From an uncultured Myxococcales bacterium (lineage in GTDB: Bacteria > Myxococcota_A > UBA9042 > DTJE01), in contig CALJUR010000041.1 in assembly GCA_937975765.1 (NCBI GenBank), forward strand, positions 1 to 26,560: DNA of 26,560 bases, written 5' to 3'. Numbering within the stretch: position 1 is the stretch's first letter; the number at the start of each line of letters is the position of its first letter. Shown one piece after another: positions 1 through 9,600 of this stretch. The translations under genes were made by a program, and so were the position numbers. The notes below the pieces were generated by a model. It did not search any database, was not told the origin of the DNA, and was given only the letters and a program-made list of their open reading frames with translations.

Positions 1-1
1 G

Positions 2-2101
2 GTGCAGTTCGGATGGGGCTGCAGGCAGCACCGGATCCTGGCCGCCGAGACCGAGCGCACCGGCGCCATCGCCGAATCCATCGCGCAGGACAAGGAACTG
101 ACCAAGATGCTGCTGGACGCGGCGGGCGTGCCGGTGCCGCACGGCCGGCCGGCCGAAAGCCCCGAGGACGCATGGGAGGCCGCGCTGGAAACGGGCGTGC
201 CGGTGGTGGTCAAGCCGCGCCACGGCAGCAAGGGCCGCGGCGTCGCGGTCGACCTGGCCAACCGAGAACAGGTGATGACGGCGTACGTCGCCGCCTCCCA
301 GGTCACCCGGGAGGTCCTGGTCGAGCGCTTCATCCCGGGCCAGGACTTCCGGCTGCTGGTCATCGGCGGAAACATGGTCGCCGCGGCGCGGCGCGAGCCC
401 CCGCAGGTGGTCGGCGACGGGCGGCGCACGATTCGCGAACTGGTCGAGGAGGTCAACCAGGATCCGCGGCGCAGCGACGGCCACGCGACCTCGCTGACCC
501 GGATCCAGCTGGACGACATCGGGCTGGCGTTCCTGGCCGAGAGCGGGAAGACGCCGGAGTCCGTGCCGGCGGCAGGCGAAAAGGTCCTGCTGCGCGGAAA
601 CGCGAACCTCAGCACGGGCGGCACGGCCACGGACGTGACCGACCAGGTCCATCCCGCCGTCGCGGCCTGCGCGGTGGACGCGGCCCGGGTGGTCGGCCTG
701 GACATCTGCGGCGTGGACGTGATCTGCCAGGACATCGCGCGCCCCCTGGAGGACCAGGACGGTGGGATCGTCGAGGTCAACGCGGCCCCCGGGTTCCGGA
801 TGCACCTGGACCCGTCCTACGGCATCGGACGGCCGGTCGGCGAGGCCGTCGTCTCGACCATGTTCAAGGGGGGGGACAACGGCCGGATTCCCGTCGTGGC
901 CGTCTCCGGGACGAACGGAAAGACCACGACGGTGCGACTGGTCGCCCACCTGCTGAAGACGCGTGGCGACTGCGTCGGCATGACCTGCTCGGACGGCATC
1001 TACATCGACGGCAGGCGGGTGGACCGGGGCGACTGCAGCGGCCCGAAGAGCGCCCGGGCGGTGCTGCTGCACCCGGAGATCCAGTCCGCGGTCTTCGAGA
1101 CGGCCCGTGGCGGGATCCTGCGCGAAGGGCTGGCCTTCGACCGGTGCGACGTGGCGGTCGTGACCAACGTGGGCACCGGGGACCACCTGGGCCTGTCGTT
1201 CATCACCACCGTCGAGGACCTGGCGGTCATCAAGCGCGTCATCGTCGAGAACGTGTCGAGGAGCGGGGTGGCCGTGCTGAACGCGGCGGACCCGCTGGTG
1301 GCCCCGATGGCGGACGCCTGTCCCGGGGCGGTGACCTTCTTCGCAGCGGATCCGATGAACCCCGTGATGCACGCGCACCGGGCTTCCGGGGGACGGGTGG
1401 TGTCGGTGGAAGGGGGCGACATCGTCGCGCGCGAACGCGACTTCGAGCAGCGCATCTCGATGGCCGCGATCCCGATCACGCGGATGGGCACGGTGCCGTT
1501 CCAGGTCGAGAACGCGATGGCCGCGATGGCGGCCGGCTGGGCTCTGGGCCTGGACTGGGGCACGATCCGGGCGGGCCTGGGGACCTTCGTCAACGACGTC
1601 CAGACGGCGCCCGGGCGGTTCAACCTGATGGAGATCGGGGGCGCCACCGTCATCGCGGACTACGGGCACAACCCGGACGCGATCCACGCGCTGGTGAAGG
1701 CGGTCGAGGCGATGCCCGCGCGGCGGCGGGTCTGCGTGATCAGCGCCGCCGGCGATCGGCGCGACGCGGACATCCGTCGGCAGACCGAGATCCTGGGCGA
1801 GGCGTTCGACGAGATCATCCTCTACCAGGACGCGTGCCAGCGAGGACGGAAGGACGGGGAGGTCCTGGCGTTGCTGAAGCAGGGCCTGGCGCACGCGGGA
1901 CGGACCCAGGCCGTGTCCGAGGTCCGCGGCGAGATCGTGGCGATCCGGAAGGCTCTGGACGTCCTGCAGCCGGGCGACCTGGGCCTGATCCTGGTGGACC
2001 GGATCGAGGACTCGCTGGCCTTCCTGCAGGCGCAGGTTCCCGCACCACCGGTTCCCGGAACCGTCGCTCCCGTCGCGAAGGACATGGAAGCCGCTTCCTG
2101 A
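2..2101 (+). CDS. cphA: Cyanophycin synthetase, C-terminal ~700 residues (5' truncated)
   Basis: Cyanophycin synthetase polymerises Asp and Arg into the storage polymer cyanophycin, ATP-dependently, in the cytoplasm. The window starts inside the gene: the readable frame opens with a conserved QFGWG-type stretch that sits near residue 200 in full-length enzymes (about 870-900 aa), so the N-terminal domain is missing. Residues 30-290 are the ATP-grasp domain (DKELTK, VVKPRHGSKGRGV, LLRGNANLSTGGTA, and a metal-binding VEVNAAPG). A Mur-ligase-like domain follows, with the P-loop SGTNGKTTT at about 302-310 and a DYGHNPDA motif near the C-terminus. It ends at TGA 2099-2101. The gene below starts 136 bases further on behind its own candidate promoter, so cphA probably ends its transcription unit. 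A cyanophycin enzyme is clearly favoured over plain MurE/MurT because ATP-grasp and Mur modules are fused in the CphA order. Confidence 0.95.
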   Translation: MQFGWGCRQHRILAAETERTGAIAESIAQDKELTKMLLDAAGVPVPHGRPAESPEDAWEAALETGVPVVVKPRHGSKGRGVAVDLANREQVMTAYVAASQVTREVLVERFIPGQDFRLLVIGGNMVAAARREPPQVVGDGRRTIRELVEEVNQDPRRSDGHATSLTRIQLDDIGLAFLAESGKTPESVPAAGEKVLLRGNANLSTGGTATDVTDQVHPAVAACAVDAARVVGLDICGVDVICQDIARPLEDQDGGIVEVNAAPGFRMHLDPSYGIGRPVGEAVVSTMFKGGDNGRIPVVAVSGTNGKTTTVRLVAHLLKTRGDCVGMTCSDGIYIDGRRVDRGDCSGPKSARAVLLHPEIQSAVFETARGGILREGLAFDRCDVAVVTNVGTGDHLGLSFITTVEDLAVIKRVIVENVSRSGVAVLNAADPLVAPMADACPGAVTFFAADPMNPVMHAHRASGGRVVSVEGGDIVARERDFEQRISMAAIPITRMGTVPFQVENAMAAMAAGWALGLDWGTIRAGLGTFVNDVQTAPGRFNLMEIGGATVIADYGHNPDAIHALVKAVEAMPARRRVCVISAAGDRRDADIRRQTEILGEAFDEIILYQDACQRGRKDGEVLALLKQGLAHAGRTQAVSEVRGEIVAIRKALDVLQPGDLGLILVDRIEDSLAFLQAQVPAPPVPGTVAPVAKDMEAAS

Positions 2102-2157
2102 GACCCGCCGCGACGTCCCCGCGGCCTCGCGTCGCCAAAACCGGAGAAATTCGGCCG

Positions 2158-2187
2158 TTGATCTTCGCCTGCCGCCCGGAATAGGAT
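2158..2187 (+). promoter_or_regulatory. Candidate sigma-70 promoter upstream of the 760-aa lipoprotein gene
   Basis: TTGATC (2158-2163) and TAGGAT (2182-2187) are 18 bases apart; each matches four of six consensus positions. They lie in the only AT-leaning patch of the 136-base gap after cphA, about 50 bases upstream of the next start codon. This is a pattern match only. Confidence 0.35.
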
Positions 2188-2237
2188 GCGGCCCCGGCCC
2201 CGGAAGGGCCCGGATACCGTTCGCGTCGGAGGAGATC

Positions 2238-4520
2238 ATGAAGCGCTTCCCCCTGGTTCACGTGCTGGCGGCAGCCCTGGTGGCGGCCGGATGCGGTGGA
2301 GGTTCCTCGTCGAAGGACGCCACCACCGACACGGTTGCCGAGCTTCCGGACGTCGTCGATGCGGCCGAGGTGGGCCCCGCCGACGCGACGGACGAGACAC
2401 CGGCAGACTCGATGCAGGAGGCGACGGACGTCCCGCAGGAGGCCTCCGATGACGTCCAGCCGGACGCCGAAGACGCGACGGACGCCGAGGAGGTCAAGGA
2501 ACTGCCCGAACTGAAGATCCAGCCGCCGCTGCCGACGCCCGACGACCCCCTGAAGGACTCCGGGGTCGAATCGTGCAGCATCTACCTGGAGGAGAAGTGC
2601 GAGGGTGGCGTCCGCAAGGCCTGCCACGTGTACGACACGAAGGACAAGTCCTTCGTCGCGGACCCGGACCCGATGCTGCGGCGCGTGCTGCTGCTGGAGC
2701 GGTGGCGCGACCTGTACTCGCGTCCCGACGGGATGACGTCCGAGCCGAATTTCAACACCGCGACCCTGCCCGGGACCCCGGAGGCCGAGTGGGCCGACCC
2801 GGCGCGCTTCGTCAGCCACGGCGGCATGGGCGACTCGGGCATCTGGACCGGGTGGACCGTCATCGGGGACATCCTGCGGTACTCCCAGACCGGGACCGAG
2901 GCGGACTACCGGCGCATGGAGAACGGCATCCGGACCCTGGTCAACATGTACGAGGTCTCGGGGGTGCCCGGGTACCTGGTGCGCTACTTCTTCCTGAAGA
3001 TGCCGGACGGCGCCCCGAACAGCCGGGACCACGTGTTCCGTTACGACGGGCAGTTCACGAACAACCACCACATCAGGCCGGTCGATCCCGCGGCGCTGGA
3101 CCGGCTGCCGGCCGTGTACCGGGACGGCATCACCGACGGCGAGGGCACCGTGTGGAAGGGCACGCCGCTGTGGCAGGGCCGCCCGTCGATCGACCAGAAC
3201 ACCGGGCCGATGAACGCCTTCCCGATGGCCTACGCGATGCTGCGCGACGGGGAACTGAAGACGCGCATGGCGTACCAGTTGACCTGCTACCTGAAGCGGC
3301 TGCAGCGGATCGAGATCGTCAACCTGCAGAAGAACCCCGACCTGCTGGACTCGCTGATGCAGTACTTCAACGCGGGCGGGAACCTGAACTTCGACCCGGG
3401 CGACATCGACCTGCTGAAAGCGGACCGGATCGTCGCGTACGTCCAGCGGCAGATCAACACGACCAACGAGGCGACCTTCGACAAGTCCTGCCCGGCGACG
3501 ATCCAGCTGGAGCCCTGGCGGGTCATCGACGCGACCAGCGAGTCCTTCCTGGCCGACTTCCTTGAACTGACCTTCGACATGGACACCAAGGACAGCCGCG
3601 AGACCCAGATCGACCACTACTACTTCCCGACGATCCGCGGCGGCGACGCGGTGCACCTGATGCACCTGGCCGCCATGGCGTACTGGATGACCGGCGAGGA
3701 GCAGTACCGGTCGTTCCTGTTCGACGAACTGATCGACAACATGGACGCGATCGGGGTCATGTTCACGACCGGTGCGTTCGACGAGGCGAAGTTCTGCAGC
3801 CACTTCTTCGGAGACCAGTTGACCTACGGTTCGTGGTGGGTGCTGCTGCAGATGCTGCAGGACCAGCCGCTGAAGACCGATCTGCAGAAGGGCTTCAACG
3901 ACGAGATGTACGAGAAGCTGCTGGCGCACAAGGGCAACGCGGACTTCTACATCATGTACGCGGGCGAGGTGCCGGACGCGCTGGGGCCGCACAAGGCGAC
4001 GGCGCTGCAGTACGCGCTGGAGCAACTGCTGTCGATGGGAGGGAACGGGTTCGTCGAGGGCCAGCCGGTGCTGGACGACCCCCGCCGCAGCTACACGCTG
4101 CCCGCGGATTTCGTGCTGGAGCGCGCCCCGGAAGGCATCGAGGCCGTCTGCCCGACGGAGGCCGAGTTCAAGTCCTGCACCACCGAGATCGAGTTCATGG
4201 GGATGAAGATCCCCGGCCAGAACCTGATCGACTACGAGACCTGCGACGACGGGAACCCCTGGCTGTGCAAGCTGCCGAACGAGAAATGCACGCTGAAGAT
4301 GACGAACCTCCCCCTGCCGGTCCAGTTGCGCCAGTACACCGACTGGCTGTGGCAGCGGAACCCCTACCAGTTGTTCAAGGGCGTGGGCCTGGAGGGCGGC
4401 ACGATGGAGCCCGGTGCCGACGTGTCGGAGCCCTACTGGAACGCGCGTCGCTACGGGTTCATCACCGAGGGCGCCGGCCAGGTGCTGGCCTTCGAGGAAC
4501 TGGGATCCTGCCTGGACTGA
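2238..4520 (+). CDS. Large secreted lipoprotein of unknown function, possibly alpha/alpha-toroid fold
   Basis: I do not recognise a named family. The start ATG has a strong GGAGGAG ribosome binding site at 2227-2233. Residues 1-18 are a hydrophobic signal ending AAG with the lipidated Cys at 19 followed by GGGSSS, so the protein is exported and lipid-anchored. Residues 25-90 are an acidic Asp/Ala/Glu/Thr/Val-rich linker of low complexity, a style common in Myxococcota surface lipoproteins. The remaining ~650 residues are rich in Trp, Tyr and helices. A segment around 190-250 (GDSGIWTGWT, then helices, then GVPGYLVRYF) and later HLMHLAAMAYW and YGSWWVLLQML segments resemble the repeated helical pairs of (alpha/alpha)6-toroid glycosidases and lyases; that is inference. 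Several Cys in the C-terminal third (VCPTE, KSCTT, YETCDD, WLCKL, EKCTL) could form disulphides. A hydrolase gene follows 50 bases downstream. Confidence 0.9.
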   Translation: MKRFPLVHVLAAALVAAGCGGGSSSKDATTDTVAELPDVVDAAEVGPADATDETPADSMQEATDVPQEASDDVQPDAEDATDAEEVKELPELKIQPPLPTPDDPLKDSGVESCSIYLEEKCEGGVRKACHVYDTKDKSFVADPDPMLRRVLLLERWRDLYSRPDGMTSEPNFNTATLPGTPEAEWADPARFVSHGGMGDSGIWTGWTVIGDILRYSQTGTEADYRRMENGIRTLVNMYEVSGVPGYLVRYFFLKMPDGAPNSRDHVFRYDGQFTNNHHIRPVDPAALDRLPAVYRDGITDGEGTVWKGTPLWQGRPSIDQNTGPMNAFPMAYAMLRDGELKTRMAYQLTCYLKRLQRIEIVNLQKNPDLLDSLMQYFNAGGNLNFDPGDIDLLKADRIVAYVQRQINTTNEATFDKSCPATIQLEPWRVIDATSESFLADFLELTFDMDTKDSRETQIDHYYFPTIRGGDAVHLMHLAAMAYWMTGEEQYRSFLFDELIDNMDAIGVMFTTGAFDEAKFCSHFFGDQLTYGSWWVLLQMLQDQPLKTDLQKGFNDEMYEKLLAHKGNADFYIMYAGEVPDALGPHKATALQYALEQLLSMGGNGFVEGQPVLDDPRRSYTLPADFVLERAPEGIEAVCPTEAEFKSCTTEIEFMGMKIPGQNLIDYETCDDGNPWLCKLPNEKCTLKMTNLPLPVQLRQYTDWLWQRNPYQLFKGVGLEGGTMEPGADVSEPYWNARRYGFITEGAGQVLAFEELGSCLD

Positions 4521-4570
4521 TCGGGACACGACGCCGGATGGCCCCCAGGCGCCCGCTCCCGGAGGCCGAC

Positions 4571-5473
4571 GTGGACCTGCCCGCGAACCACCCGTTCCGC
4601 ACGGAAGCCGCCCGGGATCGGTATCTTGATGCGTACCGGCGCCGGGCCGCGCACTGGCCGGTGCCGGCGCGCGACCGGTACGTGCAGACGGCGTACGGGC
4701 GGACCTACGTGCGCGAGTGCGGGCCCGAAGGGGCGGCCCCGCTGGTGCTGCTGCCGGGGATCGGGGCCTCGTCGCTGATGTGGACCGGGATGGCGGGAAT
4801 GCTGGCGCGGTCCCACCGCGTGCTGGCGGTGGACGTGGTGGACGATCACGGGCTGTCGGCGTGCACGGTCTCTCCCCGGGACGGCGCCGGGTACGCACGG
4901 TGGATCGAGGACCTGCTGGACGGACTGCGGCTGCGCGAGGGCGTCGGCATGGTCGGGGCGTCCTACGGGGGCTGGATGGCAATGGAGCACGCGCTGCGCC
5001 ATCCGGAAAGGCTGCGGCGCCTGGCGCTGGTGGCCCCGGTAGGGGTGGTCGCGCGGCTGTCGCCTGGGTTCGCGTGGCGGGGGTTGCTGGGCCAGCTTCC
5101 CTGGCGTGCCTGCTTCCGGCCGTTGATGCGCTGGATGGCGGGAGGGCTGGCCCGCGGGAACGAGGAACAGCGGGCGCTGTTCGAGGAGATGGTCGACGAC
5201 GGGTACACGGCAACGCGCTGCTTCAGGCCCAGGAGGCCCGCGTATCCCCGGGTGATGTGCGACCGGGAATGGGCGACGCTGGCGGTGCCGACGCTGTTCC
5301 TGGCGGGCCTGGAGGACCGGTGCGTGCCGGTCGCGAAGGCGATCGCGCGTCTGCGGAGGGTCGCCCCGACGGTGCGGATCGAGACCCTGGCCGGCGCCGG
5401 GCACGACCTGTTCGCGACGCATCCGGAGGAGTCCTGCCGGGTGCTGCTGGGGTTCCTGGACGAGGGCGCATGA
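4571..5473 (+). CDS. Alpha/beta-hydrolase-fold protein
   Basis: Predicted cytoplasmic serine hydrolase of unknown substrate (esterase, lipase or peptidase-like). With the GTG start at 4571 it is 300 residues. The core begins PLVLLPGIGASSLMW at 58-71 (oxyanion region), the nucleophile elbow is GASYGG with Ser131, the acid is probably Asp249 in GLEDRCVP, and His278 in GAGHDLF completes the triad. Start choice: GTG 4571 has GGAGG at 4561-4565 with a 5-base spacer; an in-frame ATG at 4538 adds 11 residues but has no good ribosome binding site. The stop codon overlaps the next start as ATGA (5470-5473), which implies translational coupling to the metallophosphoesterase gene. No signal peptide is visible. 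Confidence 0.88.
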   Translation: MDLPANHPFRTEAARDRYLDAYRRRAAHWPVPARDRYVQTAYGRTYVRECGPEGAAPLVLLPGIGASSLMWTGMAGMLARSHRVLAVDVVDDHGLSACTVSPRDGAGYARWIEDLLDGLRLREGVGMVGASYGGWMAMEHALRHPERLRRLALVAPVGVVARLSPGFAWRGLLGQLPWRACFRPLMRWMAGGLARGNEEQRALFEEMVDDGYTATRCFRPRRPAYPRVMCDREWATLAVPTLFLAGLEDRCVPVAKAIARLRRVAPTVRIETLAGAGHDLFATHPEESCRVLLGFLDEGA

Positions 5474-6645
5474 ACCTCCCCTTCTTCGTCTTCCTGTTCC
5501 CGCTGGTCTGGCTGGCATGGAACGGGTACGTCTTCTGGCGCGCGTCCTCGGTGCCGGCGCTGGCCCGGCGTATTCCTCGGCCAGCCTTCGCGATCGGGTT
5601 CGTGGCGATGTCGGCGACGTGGCCCGTGGGCGGGTGGCTGGAGGAGAACCGGCTGGAAACGGCGGCCGGCATCGTGCTGTGGGTTTCCGGAAACTGGCTG
5701 GGCGCCCTGATGTACCTTTGCATCTGCCTGGCGATCGTGGACCTGGCCACCGGGTTCGGGTGCCGGATGCGGAAATGGTCGCCCAGGCTGAGGGGCATGG
5801 CGCTGGCCGCGGGGACGGTGCTGGCGGCGACGGCGATGGTGCAAGGGACGCGGGCGCCGGTGGTCGAGGATGCCGAGGTGCGGATGCCCGGCCTGCCGCG
5901 GGAACTGGACGGGACCACGGTCGCGGTGCTGTCGGACCTGCACCTGGGCCCGGTGATCGGGACCGGCTGGCTGCGCGGGCGGGTCGAACAGGTGATGGAC
6001 CTGCGGCCCGACCTGGTGCTGCTGGTCGGGGACGTGGTCGAGGGCGACGGGCCTCCCGACGCGGACCGGGTGTTCGTTCCGGAACTGGCGCGGCTGAAGG
6101 CGCCGATGGGCGTGTACGCCGTCACGGGCAACCACGACGAGCACCGCAGCCGGGACGAGAACAGGGCGTTCTACGGCGACGCCGGGATCCGGTTGATCGA
6201 GGCCGGATGGGAGACGGTGCGGCCGGGACTGGTGGTGGCCGGGATCGCGGATTCGTACCGGCGCGGTTTCCCGCGGCCCGAGGAGGGGCAGCGTCTCCGG
6301 GACGCGCTGTCGGGAAGGCCGGAGGGGGTCGCGACGGTGCTGATGTCGCACCGGCCGGAGCATCCCGATGTGGCGGCCCGGGCGGGCGTGGGATTGATGC
6401 TGTCCGGCCACACCCACGCCGGGCAGGTATGGCCGTTCGGGTACTTCGCGGCGTTGTGGCACCCCTACATGGAAGGGGCCTACGAGATCGGCGGGATGAC
6501 GCTGCTGGTGTCCCGCGGGGCGGGCACCTGGGGGCCGCGGATGCGCCTGTGGTCGCCCGGCGAGATCCTCCGGGTGACGCTGCGAACGGGGCCGGCCGCC
6601 GTGCGCGCGGACGGGATGCTTCCCCGCGAGCCCGGACAGGACTAG
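5470..6645 (+). CDS. Membrane-anchored metallophosphoesterase (calcineurin-like, YaeI/YkuE type)
   Basis: 391 residues. The first ~125 contain about four hydrophobic segments (about 4-22, 38-53, 66-92, 107-124); the catalytic domain follows. All metal-ligand motifs of the calcineurin-like superfamily are present: Asp156 and His158 in SDLHLG, Asp188 in GDVVEG, Asn221-His222-Asp223 in GNHDEH, His294 in SHRPEH, and His314/His316 in GHTHAGQ. Family members with this layout hydrolyse phosphodiester or pyrophosphate bonds, some acting on lipid phosphates at the membrane; the substrate here is not evident. The catalytic domain's side of the membrane cannot be fixed by eye. It overlaps the hydrolase gene by four bases and is followed after 25 bases by the amylase-fold gene, so the three are probably one operon. 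Confidence 0.9.
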   Translation: MNLPFFVFLFPLVWLAWNGYVFWRASSVPALARRIPRPAFAIGFVAMSATWPVGGWLEENRLETAAGIVLWVSGNWLGALMYLCICLAIVDLATGFGCRMRKWSPRLRGMALAAGTVLAATAMVQGTRAPVVEDAEVRMPGLPRELDGTTVAVLSDLHLGPVIGTGWLRGRVEQVMDLRPDLVLLVGDVVEGDGPPDADRVFVPELARLKAPMGVYAVTGNHDEHRSRDENRAFYGDAGIRLIEAGWETVRPGLVVAGIADSYRRGFPRPEEGQRLRDALSGRPEGVATVLMSHRPEHPDVAARAGVGLMLSGHTHAGQVWPFGYFAALWHPYMEGAYEIGGMTLLVSRGAGTWGPRMRLWSPGEILRVTLRTGPAAVRADGMLPREPGQD

Positions 6646-6670
6646 GATCCGCCGCGTGCGGAGGCGAGCG

Positions 6671-9600
6671 ATGCGGCGGAACGACGACTACTTTCCCTAC
6701 GAGATCCAGATTTCCCAGGCCATGTGGGACCGGCTGGAACTGGGCCGGGTCCGCGCGGAGATGGAGGCGCTGGGGAACGTCCCCGACGTCATGTTCCTGC
6801 GCCATGCGGCGACGCGCCTGAACCGGCAGCCGGACCGGGCGGGGAGGCCGGTGCACGCGCGGTTGATGCGCCTGTACGCGCTGCAGACCCGGATCCTGCG
6901 GTACGTCATCGCGCGTTACGCGGACGAGATGCAGCCCGGGGTGCTGCTGCAGGCCGAGCGCGAGGCCCGTGAGGCGGCGTCTTCCCTCGAAGTCGAGCGT
7001 TGCGAGAGAGGCTTCGTGCAGCAGTTCCCGGCGACGCCCGTTCTGGACGGCGCGGTCGCGGCGGGCGATTTCCTGTCCGGGGCGGGCCTGCAGGGACGCC
7101 GGCTGGATCGGGTCGTCCGCGAGATGTTGCTGCTGCGGGTGGCAGCCGAGAACCCCGCGATCGAGGACTTCCGGGTGCTGCTGGACGACGCGCCGCTGGA
7201 GGCGAAGACGGCCTACCGGAGGCTGGTGGCGATCGTCGAGTCCTTCCTGCGCAGCGCGCCCGGGGTCAACCCCCGCGGGGACACGCTGCCGGACCTTCTG
7301 CGTGCGCCGATCCTGGCGTCGCCGACCTCGCTGGCCGGCCAGATGGAGTACATCCGGGAGCGCTGGGCGGACCTGCTGCCCCCGGGGATCCTGTCCGAGA
7401 TCCAGGTCGCCTTCGACGTGATGCGCGAAGAGGAGCGCGAGTGGGGCGGCGGCGGGGGAGGGCCGGCGCAGGTGCTGGAGTTCCAGGGTGCCGGGGGCAT
7501 GGCGGCGGGGTACCCGGAATACGAGGCGTTCTCGCGCGATGCGGACTGGATGTCCAACGTCGTGCTGATGGCGAAGATGGTCTACGTCTGGCTGGACCAG
7601 ATGTCGCGGCGATACGGCCGACCGATCCAGCGGCTGGACCAGATCCCGGACGAGGAGATCGACCGCCTGGCGCGGTGGGGATTCACCGGCCTGTGGCTGA
7701 TCGGCCTGTGGGAGCGGTCGCCCGCCTCCCAGCGGATCAAGCAGGTGGCGGGCAACCCCGATGCCATCGCGTCGGCATACTCGCTGTACGACTACCAGGT
7801 CGCCTGGGACCTGGGGGGGGAAGAGGCGCTGCAGGGGCTGAAGGACCGGCTGGCGACCCGGGGAATCCGGCTGGCCAGCGACATGGTCCCGAACCACACG
7901 GGCCTCTACTCGCGCTGGACGGTCGAGCACCCGGACTGGTTCATCCAGTCGGAGTGGCCGCCGTATCCCGCGTACCGGTTCACCGGGCCGGACGTGTCGC
8001 CCGATCCGCGGATCAGCCTGCGCATCGAGGACGGGTACTGGGAGAAACGCGACGCCGCCGTGGTCTTCCAGCACGTGGACAACGCGACCGGGCGGGTGCG
8101 GTACCTGTACCACGGCAACGACGGGACCAGCACGCCCTGGAACGACACGGCCCAGCTGGACTACCTGCTGCCCGAGGTGCGGGAGGCCGTGATCCGGACG
8201 ATCCTCGACGTGGCGCGTCGTTCGCCGATCATCCGGTTCGACGCCGCGATGACGCTGGCCAAGAAGCACTACCAGCGCCTGTGGTACCCGCAGTCGGGGC
8301 AGGGCAACGGGGTGCCATCGCGGGCCGAGCACGGCATGACGCAGGCCGAGTTCGACCGCGTCTTCCCGGTGGAGTTCTGGCGGGAGGTCGTGGACCGGGT
8401 GGCCGTGGAGGCGCCGGACACGCTGCTGCTGGCCGAGGCGTTCTGGCTGATGGAAGGCTACTTCGTGCGGACGCTGGGGATGCACCGGGTCTACAACAGC
8501 GCCTTCATGAACATGCTGAAGAACGAGGACAACGCGAACTACCGGCAGACCGTGAAGAACGTGCTGGAGTTCAACCCCGAGATCCTGAAGCGGTTCGTGA
8601 ACTTCATGAACAACCCGGACGAGCTGACCGCGGTGGAGCAGTTCGGCAAGGAGGGCAAGTACGTCGGGGCGGCGGTGCTGCTGGCGACGATGCCCGGGCT
8701 GCCGATGTTCGGTCACGGACAGGTCGAGGGCTTCCACGAGAAGTACGGGATGGAGTTCCGGAAGGCCCGCTGGGACGAGCCCGTGGACGAGCACCTGGTC
8801 GGGGTGCACGAGCGTGCGATCTTCCCGCTGATGCGCAAGCGGTACCTGTTCAGCGGGTCCGAGAATTTCGCCTTCTACGACTTCTTCGCGGGCGACCGGG
8901 TGAACGAGGACGTCTTCGCGTACTCGAACCGTGCCGGGGACGAGCGGGGCCTGATCCTGTACCACAACCGCTACGCGTCCACGGCAGGCTGGATCCGGAC
9001 GTCGACCGCGATGGCGCACAAGGACGCGGGAGGCGGCATGGCGACGTCCTGCACCACGCTGGGGAAGGCGCTGCAGTTCGACCCGTCGCCCGGAGTGTTC
9101 TACGCGTTCCGGGACGGGGCCACCGGGCTGGAGTTCCTGCGAGCGGGGCGCGACCTGGACCAGAAGGGGCTGTACATCCAGCTGGGCGCATACGAATACA
9201 AGGCGTTCCTGGATTTCCGGGAGATCCGGGACGATGACCGCGGTTCCTGGGAACAGGTCGAGCAGCATCTGGCGGGTGCCGGCACGGCCGACCTGGCAGG
9301 GACGTTTCGCAGGGTCCGTTACGCGCCGGTGCACGAGGCGCTGGCGGGACTGTTCGACCCGGCCGGGACGATGGCGGTCGCGGGCCGGGAGGAGGCGGGG
9401 ACGTCCCGCCGACTGGAGGCGATCCGCACGTTGCAGGCACGGGTGCGTGCGCTGGCCGAGGCCCTGGCGACCCGGGAGGGAAACGCGGCGGACGCGGCTG
9501 CGGTGGCCCGGGCGGCCGAGGCCTTCGCGATCCGGCTGGACGCGGCAGGGCAGGGCGGCGAGGCGCTGGACTCGTCGCAGGGGCGGGTGCTCCTGGCCTG

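Noticed and set aside
2101..2130. Possible terminator after cphA
   Set aside because: Only a 5-bp CCGCG/CGCGG stem with no T-run.
1815..5213. 1132-residue minus-strand frame spanning cphA, the lipoprotein and the hydrolase
   Set aside because: Shadow of three well-supported plus-strand genes; no start site or conserved domain.
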